From positions 102,503 to 110,133 of the forward strand of contig NVXO02000004.1 of NCBI GenBank assembly GCA_002733945.2: a stretch of DNA of 7,631 nucleotides. Reading direction: 5' to 3'. The notes under the pieces were generated by a model, which saw nothing but the letters and a program-made list of their open reading frames with translations, did not search any database and had not been told where the DNA came from. Both the position numbers and the translations under genes were made by a program. The stretch is from Sulfurimonas sp. (lineage in GTDB: Bacteria > Campylobacterota > Campylobacteria > Campylobacterales > Sulfurimonadaceae). Shown one piece after another: positions 1 through 6,918 of this stretch; the first letter of the stretch is position 1; every line of letters starts with the position of its first letter.

Positions 1-248
1 GCTAAATCTAAAATAGCTGCAGATTTTTCTGCAACATCTTCTTTCCAGTCCCATAAAACTTGAGGTCCAGGGAAAATTGTTGGATTTTTTCTTGTAAGTA
101 ATGCAATAGCTGCATCTCTCATAGCCTCTTCTGGTGTCACAACATTACCATAGAGTAAAGCTGAACCTTCTGGTGCTAGTTCAACCCCCATGGCTGGTGC
201 GGACGTTGGCATATAGCCTGCGGGGCCTACTTCTACTATTTTCGACAT
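1..248 (-). CDS. CO dehydrogenase epsilon/CdhB-like subunit, probable E subunit of a five-subunit 2-oxoacid:ferredoxin oxidoreductase (5' part only)
   Basis: Only the first 82 codons are in the window; the gene runs off the left edge. It starts ATG at 248, preceded by AAGGAG with 5 bases between. The N-terminus reads MSKIVEVGPAGYMPTSAPAM, followed by a segment with GSALLYGNVV (residues 28-37) and RKNPTIFPGPQVLWDW (53-68). I recognise this from proteins annotated as 'carbon monoxide dehydrogenase beta subunit family' (the CdhB/ACDS epsilon type), which occur beside pyruvate or 2-oxoglutarate:ferredoxin oxidoreductase genes in reductive-TCA autotrophs. No catalytic residues can be assigned in this fragment. 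As the first gene of a leftward operon it matches the porE position of the Hydrogenobacter-type porEDABG order. That is an inference: the D, A, B and G genes would lie outside the window. A true CO dehydrogenase context is the main alternative. Confidence 0.7.
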   Translation of the reverse strand, partial: MSKIVEVGPAGYMPTSAPAMGVELAPEGSALLYGNVVTPEEAMRDAAIALLTRKNPTIFPGPQVLWDWKEDVAEKSAAILDL

Positions 249-296
249 ATTAACTCCTTATATTTAATGAAAAAGTTCTGTTAAATACACTCTATG

Positions 297-302
297 AGTA
301 TA
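297..302 (-). promoter_or_regulatory. candidate -10 element for the leftward E-subunit gene
   Basis: Read on the minus strand this is TATACT, a good match to the sigma-70 -10 hexamer, about 49 bases upstream of the ATG at 248. No convincing -35 hexamer sits 16-18 bases further upstream, which is common in Campylobacterota. In such AT-rich DNA chance matches are frequent, so this is only a candidate. Confidence 0.35.
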
Positions 303-317
303 TAAAACATTTTAAAT

Positions 318-539
318 TCAATATCTAATCATAAATATTACAACTAGATATAAAGTCCTACAAAAGAGTATAGCATCAGCTACTCTCTTGAAAAACTTGA
401 ATTTGTGCCTTATTGTATCGAAATAATCTTTAAGTAGATTAAAATCATCCTCTAAATTTCCTCTTAAAGACACAGATACGGTTAGTTTACAGGCAATACA
501 AAGTGGATAAAAGAGCGCATAGTATTTAAGATGGGTAGT
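318..539 (-). pseudogene. possible eroded gene tail, unidentified
   Basis: The minus strand is open for 73 codons between an in-frame TAA (540-542) and a TGA (318-320). It has no ATG until five residues before its end. The translation looks protein-like rather than random: it includes NLEDDFNLLKDYFDTIRHKF, then FKRVADAILFCRTLY, then a hydrophobic end. Codon choice resembles that of the neighbouring genes. In another minus-strand frame just upstream (about 541-650) there are further short coding-like pieces interrupted by stops, as expected after frameshifts. The general look (acidic-helical stretch followed by a hydrophobic C-terminus) could fit the tail of a transposase, but I cannot name a family and saw no terminal inverted repeats. 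It may also be a chance open frame. Confidence 0.3.
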
Positions 540-688
540 TTATTATATGGCTCCAAACATAGTAAAGCAGGGCTTTAAAGAAGATATGTTACTTGTTTGA
601 TGAAATAATAGGACTTAGTTCTTCATAGAGAGGAAGAAGCGATAATATGAGGAACCTTAAATTGTCTTATTTGGGTATATTCGTTACA

Positions 689-717
689 CTATTATATGGC
701 GAAAAACCATATATTAG
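689..717. terminator. terminator-like imperfect hairpin after the dab operon
   Basis: CTATTATATGG (689-699) can pair with CCATATATTAG (707-717) with one mismatch, around a 7-base loop. It lies about 55 bases beyond the stop of the last gene of the leftward operon. There is no clear T-tract after it on either strand, so intrinsic termination is uncertain; it could instead be a 3'-end stabilising structure. Confidence 0.3.
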
Positions 718-772
718 CTAGGGTGAGTATATTAGTTACACACTGATATAATAAAAATTTGTAAAAATCTAC

Positions 773-1030
773 TTAACAACCACACGAACCACAACTATCA
801 GTACTGCAACTATCACCTGACTCAGTATTAGCAGCTACTCTAATTAAATATTCATTATCGTTTGACTTTTCAGCATAAAACATATGTGTTTTACAAAAAT
901 CCTCATTCATCATTTCCATGAGAGTTATTGTGTATTTGTAAGCTTCTTGTTGAAATTGAAATGTAGACTCTTTTTTATATTCACTTTTTATAAAACAAGC
1001 ACATTCGCGCTCCATTGTAACTGTATACAT
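773..1030 (-). CDS. small Cys/His protein with Cys-rich tail, unknown function (paralogue of its upstream neighbour)
   Basis: This encodes 85 residues. The ATG at 1030 is preceded by AAAAGGAAAACT, a reasonable ribosome binding site. I do not recognise a named family. It is clearly paralogous to the upstream 105-residue protein: about 20 of the first 59 residues are identical without gaps, including MYT, ECACF (9-13), KS (15-16) and the MN..FC..H.F pattern (41-51). Cys10, Cys12, Cys46 and His49 are at the same positions in both, so a metal-binding site of the form CxC...CxxH is plausible. The tail is different: residues 69-85 are rich in Ser, Gly and Cys (Cys75, 80, 83, 85), resembling tails that bind metals or clusters. 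There is no signal peptide or membrane segment, so it is probably cytoplasmic. It is separated from the upstream gene by 174 bases, so it may be co-transcribed with dab or have its own promoter. Confidence 0.75.
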   Translation of the reverse strand: MYTVTMERECACFIKSEYKKESTFQFQQEAYKYTITLMEMMNEDFCKTHMFYAEKSNDNEYLIRVAANTESGDSCSTDSCGSCGC

Positions 1031-1204
1031 AGTTTTCCTTTTAGGTATTATTAGCGGAAGTATAGTTACTCTAACTGAAATAGAAGTGTTTTTAATATGT
1101 AGTTGTTGTTGATAAAGATTTTTTTATTTTTTAGGGGAGAGAAAGTTTATGAATAGGTGTAAAGACTGAGTATATCTCAAGTCTTTACATGATGTGAGGT
1201 TGAC
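1031..1204. other. intergenic region between the two small paralogues
   Basis: This 174-base gap holds the ribosome binding site of the 85-residue gene and a hairpin at 1159-1188. A run rich in T and A at 1106-1133 lies between the hairpin and the next start. I see no coding potential. The length is unusual in an otherwise tightly packed operon and leaves room for processing or for a separate promoter. Confidence 0.5.
1159..1188. terminator. strong hairpin between the small paralogue genes
   Basis: GTAAAGACTGAG (1159-1170) pairs with CTCAAGTCTTTAC (1176-1188), giving 12 base pairs with one bulged A (1179) and a 5-base loop TATAT. It lies 16 bases after the stop codon of the 105-residue gene. 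No U-tract follows directly on the minus-strand transcript, so it may reduce read-through or protect the 3' end of the dab mRNA rather than act as a classical terminator. Confidence 0.4.
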
Positions 1205-1522
1205 TTAGTTTCCACCAGCATCTTTTGGTGGTTTTTCACCAGCATCAAAACCGATTACAACACCACTTTTCCTAACAAGGTCACTAGAAGACTCAACATC
1301 ATCATCATCATCCTCAGTAGGTCTAACACTACTATGAATTATAATCTTATCATTGTAGTCAACAGCTTCAAAATAATGCTTCATACAAAATTCTTGATTC
1401 ATAAGACACTCTATTACGCGTGCTTTATTAATCATGTCCTCTCTTGTCTCAAATTTCATGTTATTTTCAAAGCCACTTTTTAAAAAACAAGCACATTCTT
1501 TGTCAATTTCAATTGTATACAT
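1205..1522 (-). CDS. small Cys/His protein with acidic tail, unknown function, fourth gene of the dab operon
   Basis: This encodes 105 residues. The ATG at 1522 follows AAGGAGAATAA, a strong ribosome binding site, and the gene begins only 26 bases after the dabA stop, so co-transcription with dabA is very likely. The first ~60 residues match the downstream 85-residue paralogue, with ECACF at 9-13, Cys46 and His49 at identical positions and an extra Cys39. After that the two diverge: here residues 70-76 are acidic (EDDDDDV), followed by a Ser-rich stretch and an end containing two DAG repeats (DAGEKPPKDAGG). No membrane segment or signal peptide is seen. No named family is recognised. Its position suggests a role tied to DabA, for example zinc handling or regulation, but nothing in the sequence proves this. 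Confidence 0.78.
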   Translation of the reverse strand: MYTIEIDKECACFLKSGFENNMKFETREDMINKARVIECLMNQEFCMKHYFEAVDYNDKIIIHSSVRPTEDDDDDVESSSDLVRKSGVVIGFDAGEKPPKDAGGN

Positions 1523-1548
1523 TTATTCTCCTTGAATATTTTTTGGAA

Positions 1549-4416
1549 TTATATCTCTTTTATAACAATAAACTCACCATTTTCATAAGAATAGACTTTT
1601 TTAGCCTCTCTATCTATGATAACAGGGCGAATCCACTCATTTAAAATAAATTCTTTTGCGATAGAATTCTCTACTGCTTTACCTACCATTTCTAAAGGAG
1701 CCTCAATAAATGAGATCAGTCTAACCGGTTCATGGTATGCTTTGCCCTCTAAATATACAGACTGAATTGGTAGTCCTATTTTTAAGTCACTATAGTTACC
1801 ACTAAATACTCCAACCTTTGAAACAATGTTATGATAGACTTTTGAACCAGCACCATAAACATGGTTATCTACTGTAGAGAAGTAGTGTTCTAAGTTAATC
1901 CATTCACCTACTATCAATGGTCCATCAAAAATAGCTTTGAGAATGTCAGCATTTTCATTATCAACTTTGTAATCATACGAGTGCATAAAAAATCTATTGT
2001 TGAGTTCTAGGTGTTTCGTATAAGACCTTGGTCCTGCAAACACACCCATGTTTCTTGCTAATCCCCACTCTGGTCTAGTCTCAGACCAGTCCATAGATTT
2101 TATTAGCATTTCTTTTTTCGTATTTGTAAAAGGAAGAGTTTGTGATCTCTCCTCAGAAGAGAGTTGTGATGCCTTGTTAAAGTCATCTTGAATTTTTGAA
2201 AACTTTTTTGACTGTTCATCATTTAAAATTTCAGTATCAAAAAAATTTATTTCATCAGTTGATGTAATATGAAGACCCGGTATAAACTTTGTGTTCTTGG
2301 GAATATCAATCCCCTTTTCTTTGATCTTATCTCTAACATCAGGAGTATTAGCAATCATACAAAGGGCACGCGTGTTTGGTAAACTAATATTTCCACCACA
2401 TGCACCACAATCAAGTGCTGATTCAAAAGGGTTATTGTCAGAAATAGACCCATGTCCAATTATCGTAACAAATTCTGGAAAGTTTTCTACTTGTCCAATC
2501 ATTGTTAAGTATTTATGTAGATAAGAAACTTTCTCTTCTAGTGTAAAACCAACCATAGCAAGTTTTTTCTTTTGGTACTCATAATCCTCTGGTGTTATTT
2601 GGTATGAAGTTTGAAGCTCATGGATAACAGTATCAGATAAGTCCTTATGCAGGGAATCATTAAACAGAAGATGTTTACGAATGTTTTCAACATCAACATC
2701 ACTGCAATTTTTCTTATTATGCTCATCTAGTACAGTGTGGATGATTTTTGTATGAAGTTTTTTTACATAAAACTCTATCTCATCTTCAGAAAGCTTATCA
2801 AGTGTATAACTTGTTTTTGGCTTACTCGGTTTCATCTTGGAGAAGAATTTGTTCGTTTTAATGGGCGAGAACGTTTTACCAAAAAGTGTGATTCCAAAAA
2901 TCCATCCAATAGCTTCTACCATTATATATGGTGTATATGGATTGTTCTTTAAGTCACTTAAAACTTTTTTAGTTGTTTTATGCATTCCTTTTTTCAAGCT
3001 GTACTCTTCATGTGCTTCAACTGGTAACTCAAACACTACATTTTGTGGTTTAACGATAGCGGGTGCTAAAAATAGTTCATGTGCTTTGTCAAACTCTACG
3101 AAAGCTATAGGAAGACCAAGAAAACCTCCAGCTCCAAAAGTCTCATATGCACCAAGCCTCTCAATTGAGCGGCGTATTACTTCTGAACGAACATCTAAAC
3201 AAAAAGTTGCAGAGGCTATCGCTTTTTCTTTCACAGGTACCACATTTATAACTTCATCGACATATTTAGATATATATGTGTCTTCAAGGGACTTAAGCCA
3301 TATATAACCTTCTTCTTCTCTTAACTTATCTAAAATAGTAGAGAGTTCAGTTAAAGGAAGTTTACTTTGGAGTACTTCATTTGAGTGCTGAATCTGCAGT
3401 GCATCTAAATGCAATTCATTTTTAACATGGTCCGCTAAGACCTTTGTAGTCTCTTCATTATCTTCTAACTCATCTAAGGCTATTCCAAAGAGCATGTTCT
3501 TATGTTTAAGTAGTTGTAAGATCACATCACTTAAGTTTGCTTCGGCATATGCAGTGAAAATCTTAAAAGTACTAATCTTATTATTTTTTACTGCTTTAAG
3601 CTCGTAGTAGAGTCTAATAGCCATATAGTCTATAAGTTGTGATGGGTACTCTTGTTGTGAAACATTATCAGGATCTTCTGAACGATACTTAATAAATCCT
3701 GCCCAACCATGGAGTTTAAGGAGGTGTGTTAAAAAGTAAGACTCAATGTCTTGAACTTGAAGCTCTTTAAATGCCTCTTCTACAAAACTTTCAGCATTTT
3801 TTGTATAGTCTACATCCTCAAAGAGTTTAAAAACCTCAAACATACCTAAGTCTCTGTTTGGCATATGCATTGTAGTTTGGTCTTCATCTAAAAATCGTGA
3901 AATAAACTCAATAATACTTTTTTCAATTCCATCTTTGTCATCAAGACCAAAGAGCGCATCATTGATCTCATATAATGTCATATGTTTAATAAGCTCAGCT
4001 AACCATGCTTTCTCATCAGAATATAAAGAGTGTGATTGTAAGTATGCATACAACTCATCATCAGTTTTTTCTACTTTAGAAATAAGTTCCACTCTAAGAC
4101 TAGACCATTGTGGACTTACTTCCATCAAAAACTTCTTAGCAAATTCTAAAGGAATGTTAAAACCCTTGTCTGAGAGAACTTTTTTGATATTTTTTTCAAA
4201 TATACTGTCGTTAATTTTACCCTCTTCATAGAGATCTTTATAATATGAAGAATCCATGTAGACTTTACCACCAAAAATACTTTGAGCCTTACTCAGTCCA
4301 TCTTTAAAGTGCATGTTTTCAAAACCTTTTAAGGGGTTATGATGAATAAACGATCCAATAGGCCAATAATGCGGTACGGTACTTTTTACAGCATTAAGTT
4401 TTTCTATAATACTCAT
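1549..4416 (-). CDS. dabA: DabA, inorganic carbon accumulation subunit (DUF2309/UPF0753 family)
   Basis: This encodes 955 residues. The start is ATG at 4416, with AAGGAG 8 bases upstream, overlapping the previous stop as ATGA. DabA is the large peripheral subunit of the DAB system. It carries a beta-carbonic-anhydrase-like zinc site and is thought to convert CO2 to bicarbonate in one direction when coupled to the membrane subunit DabB. The conserved site is visible: FCLDVRSE with Cys406, Asp408 and Arg410, then IIGHGS with His655, then DCGACGG with Cys670 (and Cys673). The His-to-Cys distance of 15 equals that between the ligands His524 and Cys539 reported for the Halothiobacillus protein. 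The N-terminus (WPIGSFIHHNPLKGFE, 18-33) is also typical of the family. One hydrophobic segment (about 497-513) may help membrane attachment. All expected ligands are present, so the protein should be active. Confidence 0.96.
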   Translation of the reverse strand: MSIIEKLNAVKSTVPHYWPIGSFIHHNPLKGFENMHFKDGLSKAQSIFGGKVYMDSSYYKDLYEEGKINDSIFEKNIKKVLSDKGFNIPLEFAKKFLMEVSPQWSSLRVELISKVEKTDDELYAYLQSHSLYSDEKAWLAELIKHMTLYEINDALFGLDDKDGIEKSIIEFISRFLDEDQTTMHMPNRDLGMFEVFKLFEDVDYTKNAESFVEEAFKELQVQDIESYFLTHLLKLHGWAGFIKYRSEDPDNVSQQEYPSQLIDYMAIRLYYELKAVKNNKISTFKIFTAYAEANLSDVILQLLKHKNMLFGIALDELEDNEETTKVLADHVKNELHLDALQIQHSNEVLQSKLPLTELSTILDKLREEEGYIWLKSLEDTYISKYVDEVINVVPVKEKAIASATFCLDVRSEVIRRSIERLGAYETFGAGGFLGLPIAFVEFDKAHELFLAPAIVKPQNVVFELPVEAHEEYSLKKGMHKTTKKVLSDLKNNPYTPYIMVEAIGWIFGITLFGKTFSPIKTNKFFSKMKPSKPKTSYTLDKLSEDEIEFYVKKLHTKIIHTVLDEHNKKNCSDVDVENIRKHLLFNDSLHKDLSDTVIHELQTSYQITPEDYEYQKKKLAMVGFTLEEKVSYLHKYLTMIGQVENFPEFVTIIGHGSISDNNPFESALDCGACGGNISLPNTRALCMIANTPDVRDKIKEKGIDIPKNTKFIPGLHITSTDEINFFDTEILNDEQSKKFSKIQDDFNKASQLSSEERSQTLPFTNTKKEMLIKSMDWSETRPEWGLARNMGVFAGPRSYTKHLELNNRFFMHSYDYKVDNENADILKAIFDGPLIVGEWINLEHYFSTVDNHVYGAGSKVYHNIVSKVGVFSGNYSDLKIGLPIQSVYLEGKAYHEPVRLISFIEAPLEMVGKAVENSIAKEFILNEWIRPVIIDREAKKVYSYENGEFIVIKEI

Positions 4417-5144
4417 AGTAGTATCTCCTTGAGTCCATAAAGACTAAAAAGTAGTAACATACCTACAATAAGTATGTGCGGTATTTTTTCTTTGATAGTC
4501 ATATGTACATAATGTATGTTTGAGTTTGGTCTTCCAAAAAGTGTTTTTTTCATAACACCCATAGAAAGGAAGAAATTACCAAAGAATAGTGTGATAACAA
4601 CAGCGAACCAAAGCGGATTCGACTCACTTCCTAAAATATAGTGTAGAAAAAAGAGTGAATTTGGAAAAGGTGGATACAGTGCTACTGCAATCAGGTAAAA
4701 AGTTAAGTAGGTACCTATGTAAGGTCGCACTAGTGTAATCCCTGTAATATAACGATAATTAGCACTACCATAGTTTTTCTCATAAAATCTTCCAATCAAG
4801 TATAAACCAGAGAGAGATAAAAGAAGAGAGATGCTATAGAGAGAACTCTCACCTTCATAAAGAACAAAAAATGGAGCATTAACAAATATAAAATAATATG
4901 CAAGTTTATAAAAGTTGGTTGTTTTTGTTGCTCTATATATAGTATAGACTGCATTTAAAAGTGAAATAATCACTAGTGATGTTTTATGCTCATTTGGCAC
5001 ATATAATGAAAGCACAATACTAGATAAAAGTGCCAAAGCACTCAGTAAAAATATATGCTTACTCTTAATGGCAGGGAATTTTTCCAAAATAAGATAATAA
5101 GGTACTCCTGCAGCTAGTATCAAAAATAGAATATTGTATATCAT
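4413..5144 (-). CDS. membrane protein resembling the C-terminal half of a NuoM/MrpD-type antiporter subunit, third dab component
   Basis: This encodes 243 residues with about eight hydrophobic segments (roughly 1-20, 30-49, 55-70, 79-97, 101-118, 139-158, 176-200, 221-240). The ATG at 5144 is preceded by AAAAAGGAAT. The gene overlaps the stop of dabB and the start of dabA by 4 bases each (ATGA), so the three are translationally coupled. The second half resembles the end of NuoM/MrpD/HyfB proteins: an ITGITLVRP segment (133-141), a Pro-rich break ALYPPFPNSLFF (155-166), a long helix ending in KKTLFG (199-204), then KEKIPHILIVG (218-228) before the last helix. The catalytic N-terminal half with its TM5 Glu and TM7 Lys is absent, and no Lys lies within the helices of the retained part. 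I infer a structural or docking subunit between DabB and DabA. The homology is my reading of motifs, not a search result. Confidence 0.85.
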   Translation of the reverse strand: MIYNILFLILAAGVPYYLILEKFPAIKSKHIFLLSALALLSSIVLSLYVPNEHKTSLVIISLLNAVYTIYRATKTTNFYKLAYYFIFVNAPFFVLYEGESSLYSISLLLSLSGLYLIGRFYEKNYGSANYRYITGITLVRPYIGTYLTFYLIAVALYPPFPNSLFFLHYILGSESNPLWFAVVITLFFGNFFLSMGVMKKTLFGRPNSNIHYVHMTIKEKIPHILIVGMLLLFSLYGLKEILL

Positions 5145-6751
5145 TTTTTATTCCTTTTTAGGGCTTTAATAATATTAAAGAAGTAACCTTCTTTTGCTAG
5201 GAACTTATAAAATGACCATTTAAGGCTATTCTGATTTTCATTAGTTTTAAGGACTTTGGCAAAGTGTTGCGTATAGATAAACAACCACCCTACAATCATA
5301 ATGGAAGCTAACATGACAAGTAACATTATTGTAGTTACATTAAATGTTGCTGCTTCATAAAATAGTGCTGCGTTTTCTCCGTAAATAAAATGCTCTAGGG
5401 ATAAACCAACAAACTCATATGTAAATAAAATGATAACGAATGAACTCACAAGTGCTAATATAACCTTAAATGATTCATCTTTTGAGACTTTAAAAAATGA
5501 GAGGAACAGTTGTGTACCAGTCAACCAAGCAAAGGCTAATATAATGATAGAAGCATTAAACTCAAAAAAGTCATCTGTTAAGACCATTTTCACTCCAACA
5601 AAAGTCACAACAGGTAAGATAGTGAAAAAAGCTAAGTAGTTAAACAGTTTTTTGCTAGTACCTTTAATCTTTTGTTCCCAAAATAGTTCATATGTAAGAC
5701 GTTTAGGAAGATTTGAATCATGACGTGCTAATTTAATCAATGCTCCTGACTCTAAAAAGAGTGTAGCTTTGAATATACCATGCACTATTAGGTGATAAAT
5801 AGCTAGAGAGAAAGCACCAAGCCCTATCTCCATAATCATATACCCCATCTGTCCAACTGTTGAGTATCCTAAAGAGCGTTTGATATCTGAGACAACAAGC
5901 ATAATTAAAGAAGCAAAAATAGCTGTAACTAAACCAACTACAAAAGCGATGTTAAGTACAGCAGGTGCTAGTAGTAAAAGAAAAGCGAGTTTATTAAGTA
6001 AGATTCCTCCTACATTAACTACACCTGCATGCATCACTGCTGATACTGGAGTAGGTGCTTCTGATGTATATGGTAACCAGATATGAAATGGCATAATAGC
6101 GGACTTCATCATTGCCGCTATTAAAAACAGTAAACCAATAACAAAGATCATTGGGTTATCTACTGGTATATGTGACATAGCTAACCATTTTTCACTTAAT
6201 ATAGTTAAGTCTAAACTACCAAATGTTTGATATGTTAAAATAATAGCGATTATAAAGACTAAATCGGCTGCTTTATGAATTATCATAACCCATTTTGCAT
6301 TTTTTACAGCAGTATTTGAACCGACATTAAATGAAACAAGTAGATATAAACTAATACTAAGAAGTTGCCAAGCAAGAGCTAGTATAACAAGATTGTTACT
6401 CATTACAAATAGATATATAGAAGCAAAGATAAAGTTTAAAAGAATAAAAAATCTTCTATAACCTGCCTCGTCCCACATATATTTGGTTGCATACTTTCTT
6501 ATTACAAGGCCTAGTATAGCAACATAGGGGACTAAAATTGCGGAGAGTTCATTATATACAAGAAGGCCATCAAAGCCAATAATCTGTGTATCATTACTTA
6601 TGACATAATATGTACCATATAGTCCAAGTAGAGCAATCATGCTTGAAAGCATGATACTAATCTTTGGTATAAGTTCTTTTTTTCCGATAAATAGCAATAA
6701 GAATGCTATCAAAATTGGTATACCCGGAATGAGTAATATTATTTTTTCCAC
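5141..6751 (-). CDS. dabB: DabB, NuoL/MrpA-like cation-translocating subunit of the DAB inorganic carbon pump
   Basis: This encodes 536 residues with a start codon GTG at 6751, supported by CAGGAG 5 bases upstream; no ATG near the N-terminus fits better. DabB is the membrane partner that couples DabA to the proton or sodium gradient. It has about 14 hydrophobic segments. Family motifs in order are: Lys216 in AAMMKSAIMPFH (212-223), the LPYTSEAPTPVSAVMH loop (226-241), DIKRSLGYST (289-298), and AIYHLIVHGIFKATLF (317-332) with His320, His324 and Lys328. The TM5 Glu that is essential in NuoL/NuoM is replaced by Gln129 (LAWQLLS). The protein ends in a basic stretch after about residue 496. It is probably the first gene of the leftward operon, because the next gene upstream is divergent. 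Confidence 0.93.
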   Translation of the reverse strand: MEKIILLIPGIPILIAFLLLFIGKKELIPKISIMLSSMIALLGLYGTYYVISNDTQIIGFDGLLVYNELSAILVPYVAILGLVIRKYATKYMWDEAGYRRFFILLNFIFASIYLFVMSNNLVILALAWQLLSISLYLLVSFNVGSNTAVKNAKWVMIIHKAADLVFIIAIILTYQTFGSLDLTILSEKWLAMSHIPVDNPMIFVIGLLFLIAAMMKSAIMPFHIWLPYTSEAPTPVSAVMHAGVVNVGGILLNKLAFLLLLAPAVLNIAFVVGLVTAIFASLIMLVVSDIKRSLGYSTVGQMGYMIMEIGLGAFSLAIYHLIVHGIFKATLFLESGALIKLARHDSNLPKRLTYELFWEQKIKGTSKKLFNYLAFFTILPVVTFVGVKMVLTDDFFEFNASIIILAFAWLTGTQLFLSFFKVSKDESFKVILALVSSFVIILFTYEFVGLSLEHFIYGENAALFYEAATFNVTTIMLLVMLASIMIVGWLFIYTQHFAKVLKTNENQNSLKWSFYKFLAKEGYFFNIIKALKRNKK

Positions 6752-6875
6752 TATAACTCCTGAAGTTAATTAAAATAGTATGAGACTTTTATCATTTATA
6801 TTTTTAAGCTAAGTTAAATATATAAATGAAATTAGATAGTAAAGCTAACATTTAGTGACTCTATCAGTTTACCAC

Positions 6876-6890
6876 AAATGTAATACATTT
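6876..6890. promoter_or_regulatory. 15-base perfect palindrome, candidate operator
   Basis: AAATGTA-A-TACATTT is perfectly symmetrical around 6883. Its last base is the first base of a TTGACA hexamer (6890-6895, plus strand). It lies 125-139 bases upstream of the dabB start. A dimeric regulator binding here could control both directions. The regulator family cannot be told from the site. Confidence 0.4.
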
Positions 6891-6918
6891 TGACAGACTA
6901 TTGTTAAAGGTGTAAAAA
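6890..6918 (+). promoter_or_regulatory. candidate sigma-70 promoter reading right
   Basis: There is a perfect TTGACA (6890-6895), a 17-base spacer, then TAAAAA (6913-6918), which matches the -10 consensus in four of six positions. If used it would give a leader of about 300 bases before the ferredoxin-type gene. The -10 is weak, so the match may be accidental. Confidence 0.25.

Larger units (their letters stand above)
249..772. other. 524-base region without an intact gene
   Basis: This stretch separates the leftward E-subunit gene from the end of the dab operon. It contains the ribosome binding site and a candidate -10 for the E-subunit gene, a 73-codon open stretch on the minus strand without an ATG near its start (318-539), and an imperfect hairpin (689-717). 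The decamer ATTATATGGC occurs twice (542-551 and 691-700). I see no tRNA, no CRISPR pattern and no recognisable riboswitch. Confidence 0.6.

Noticed and set aside
541..717. Repeated ATTATATGGC (542-551 and 691-700) as possible mobile-element ends
   Set aside because: The two copies are direct and only ten bases long, with no target duplication or intact transposase between them.
647..721. 24-codon plus-strand open frame with an AGGAAG upstream
   Set aside because: It is too short, its end is formed by the hairpin at 689-717, and the translation has no recognisable feature.
1212..1236. CCACCA/TGGTGG hairpin followed by five Ts on the plus strand, resembling an intrinsic terminator
   Set aside because: It lies within the coding end of the minus-strand 105-residue gene, where it is explained by the codons of the repeated DAG and Pro-Pro segments. 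No plus-strand gene precedes it, and on the minus strand it is not followed by Ts.
773..1522. The two small proteins as carbonic anhydrases
   Set aside because: They are far too short, and the order of residues (CxC then CxxH) does not match the CxD...HxxC zinc site of beta-carbonic anhydrases.
1444..1644. 66-codon plus-strand open frame across the end of dabA and the start of the 105-residue gene
   Set aside because: It is antisense to two well-supported genes, has no ribosome binding site, and its low-complexity hydrophobic translation reflects AT-rich DNA.
2837..3307. 156-codon open frame on the plus strand
   Set aside because: It lies wholly inside dabA on the opposite strand, has no ribosome binding site or recognisable product, and the dabA frame carries the conserved catalytic motifs.
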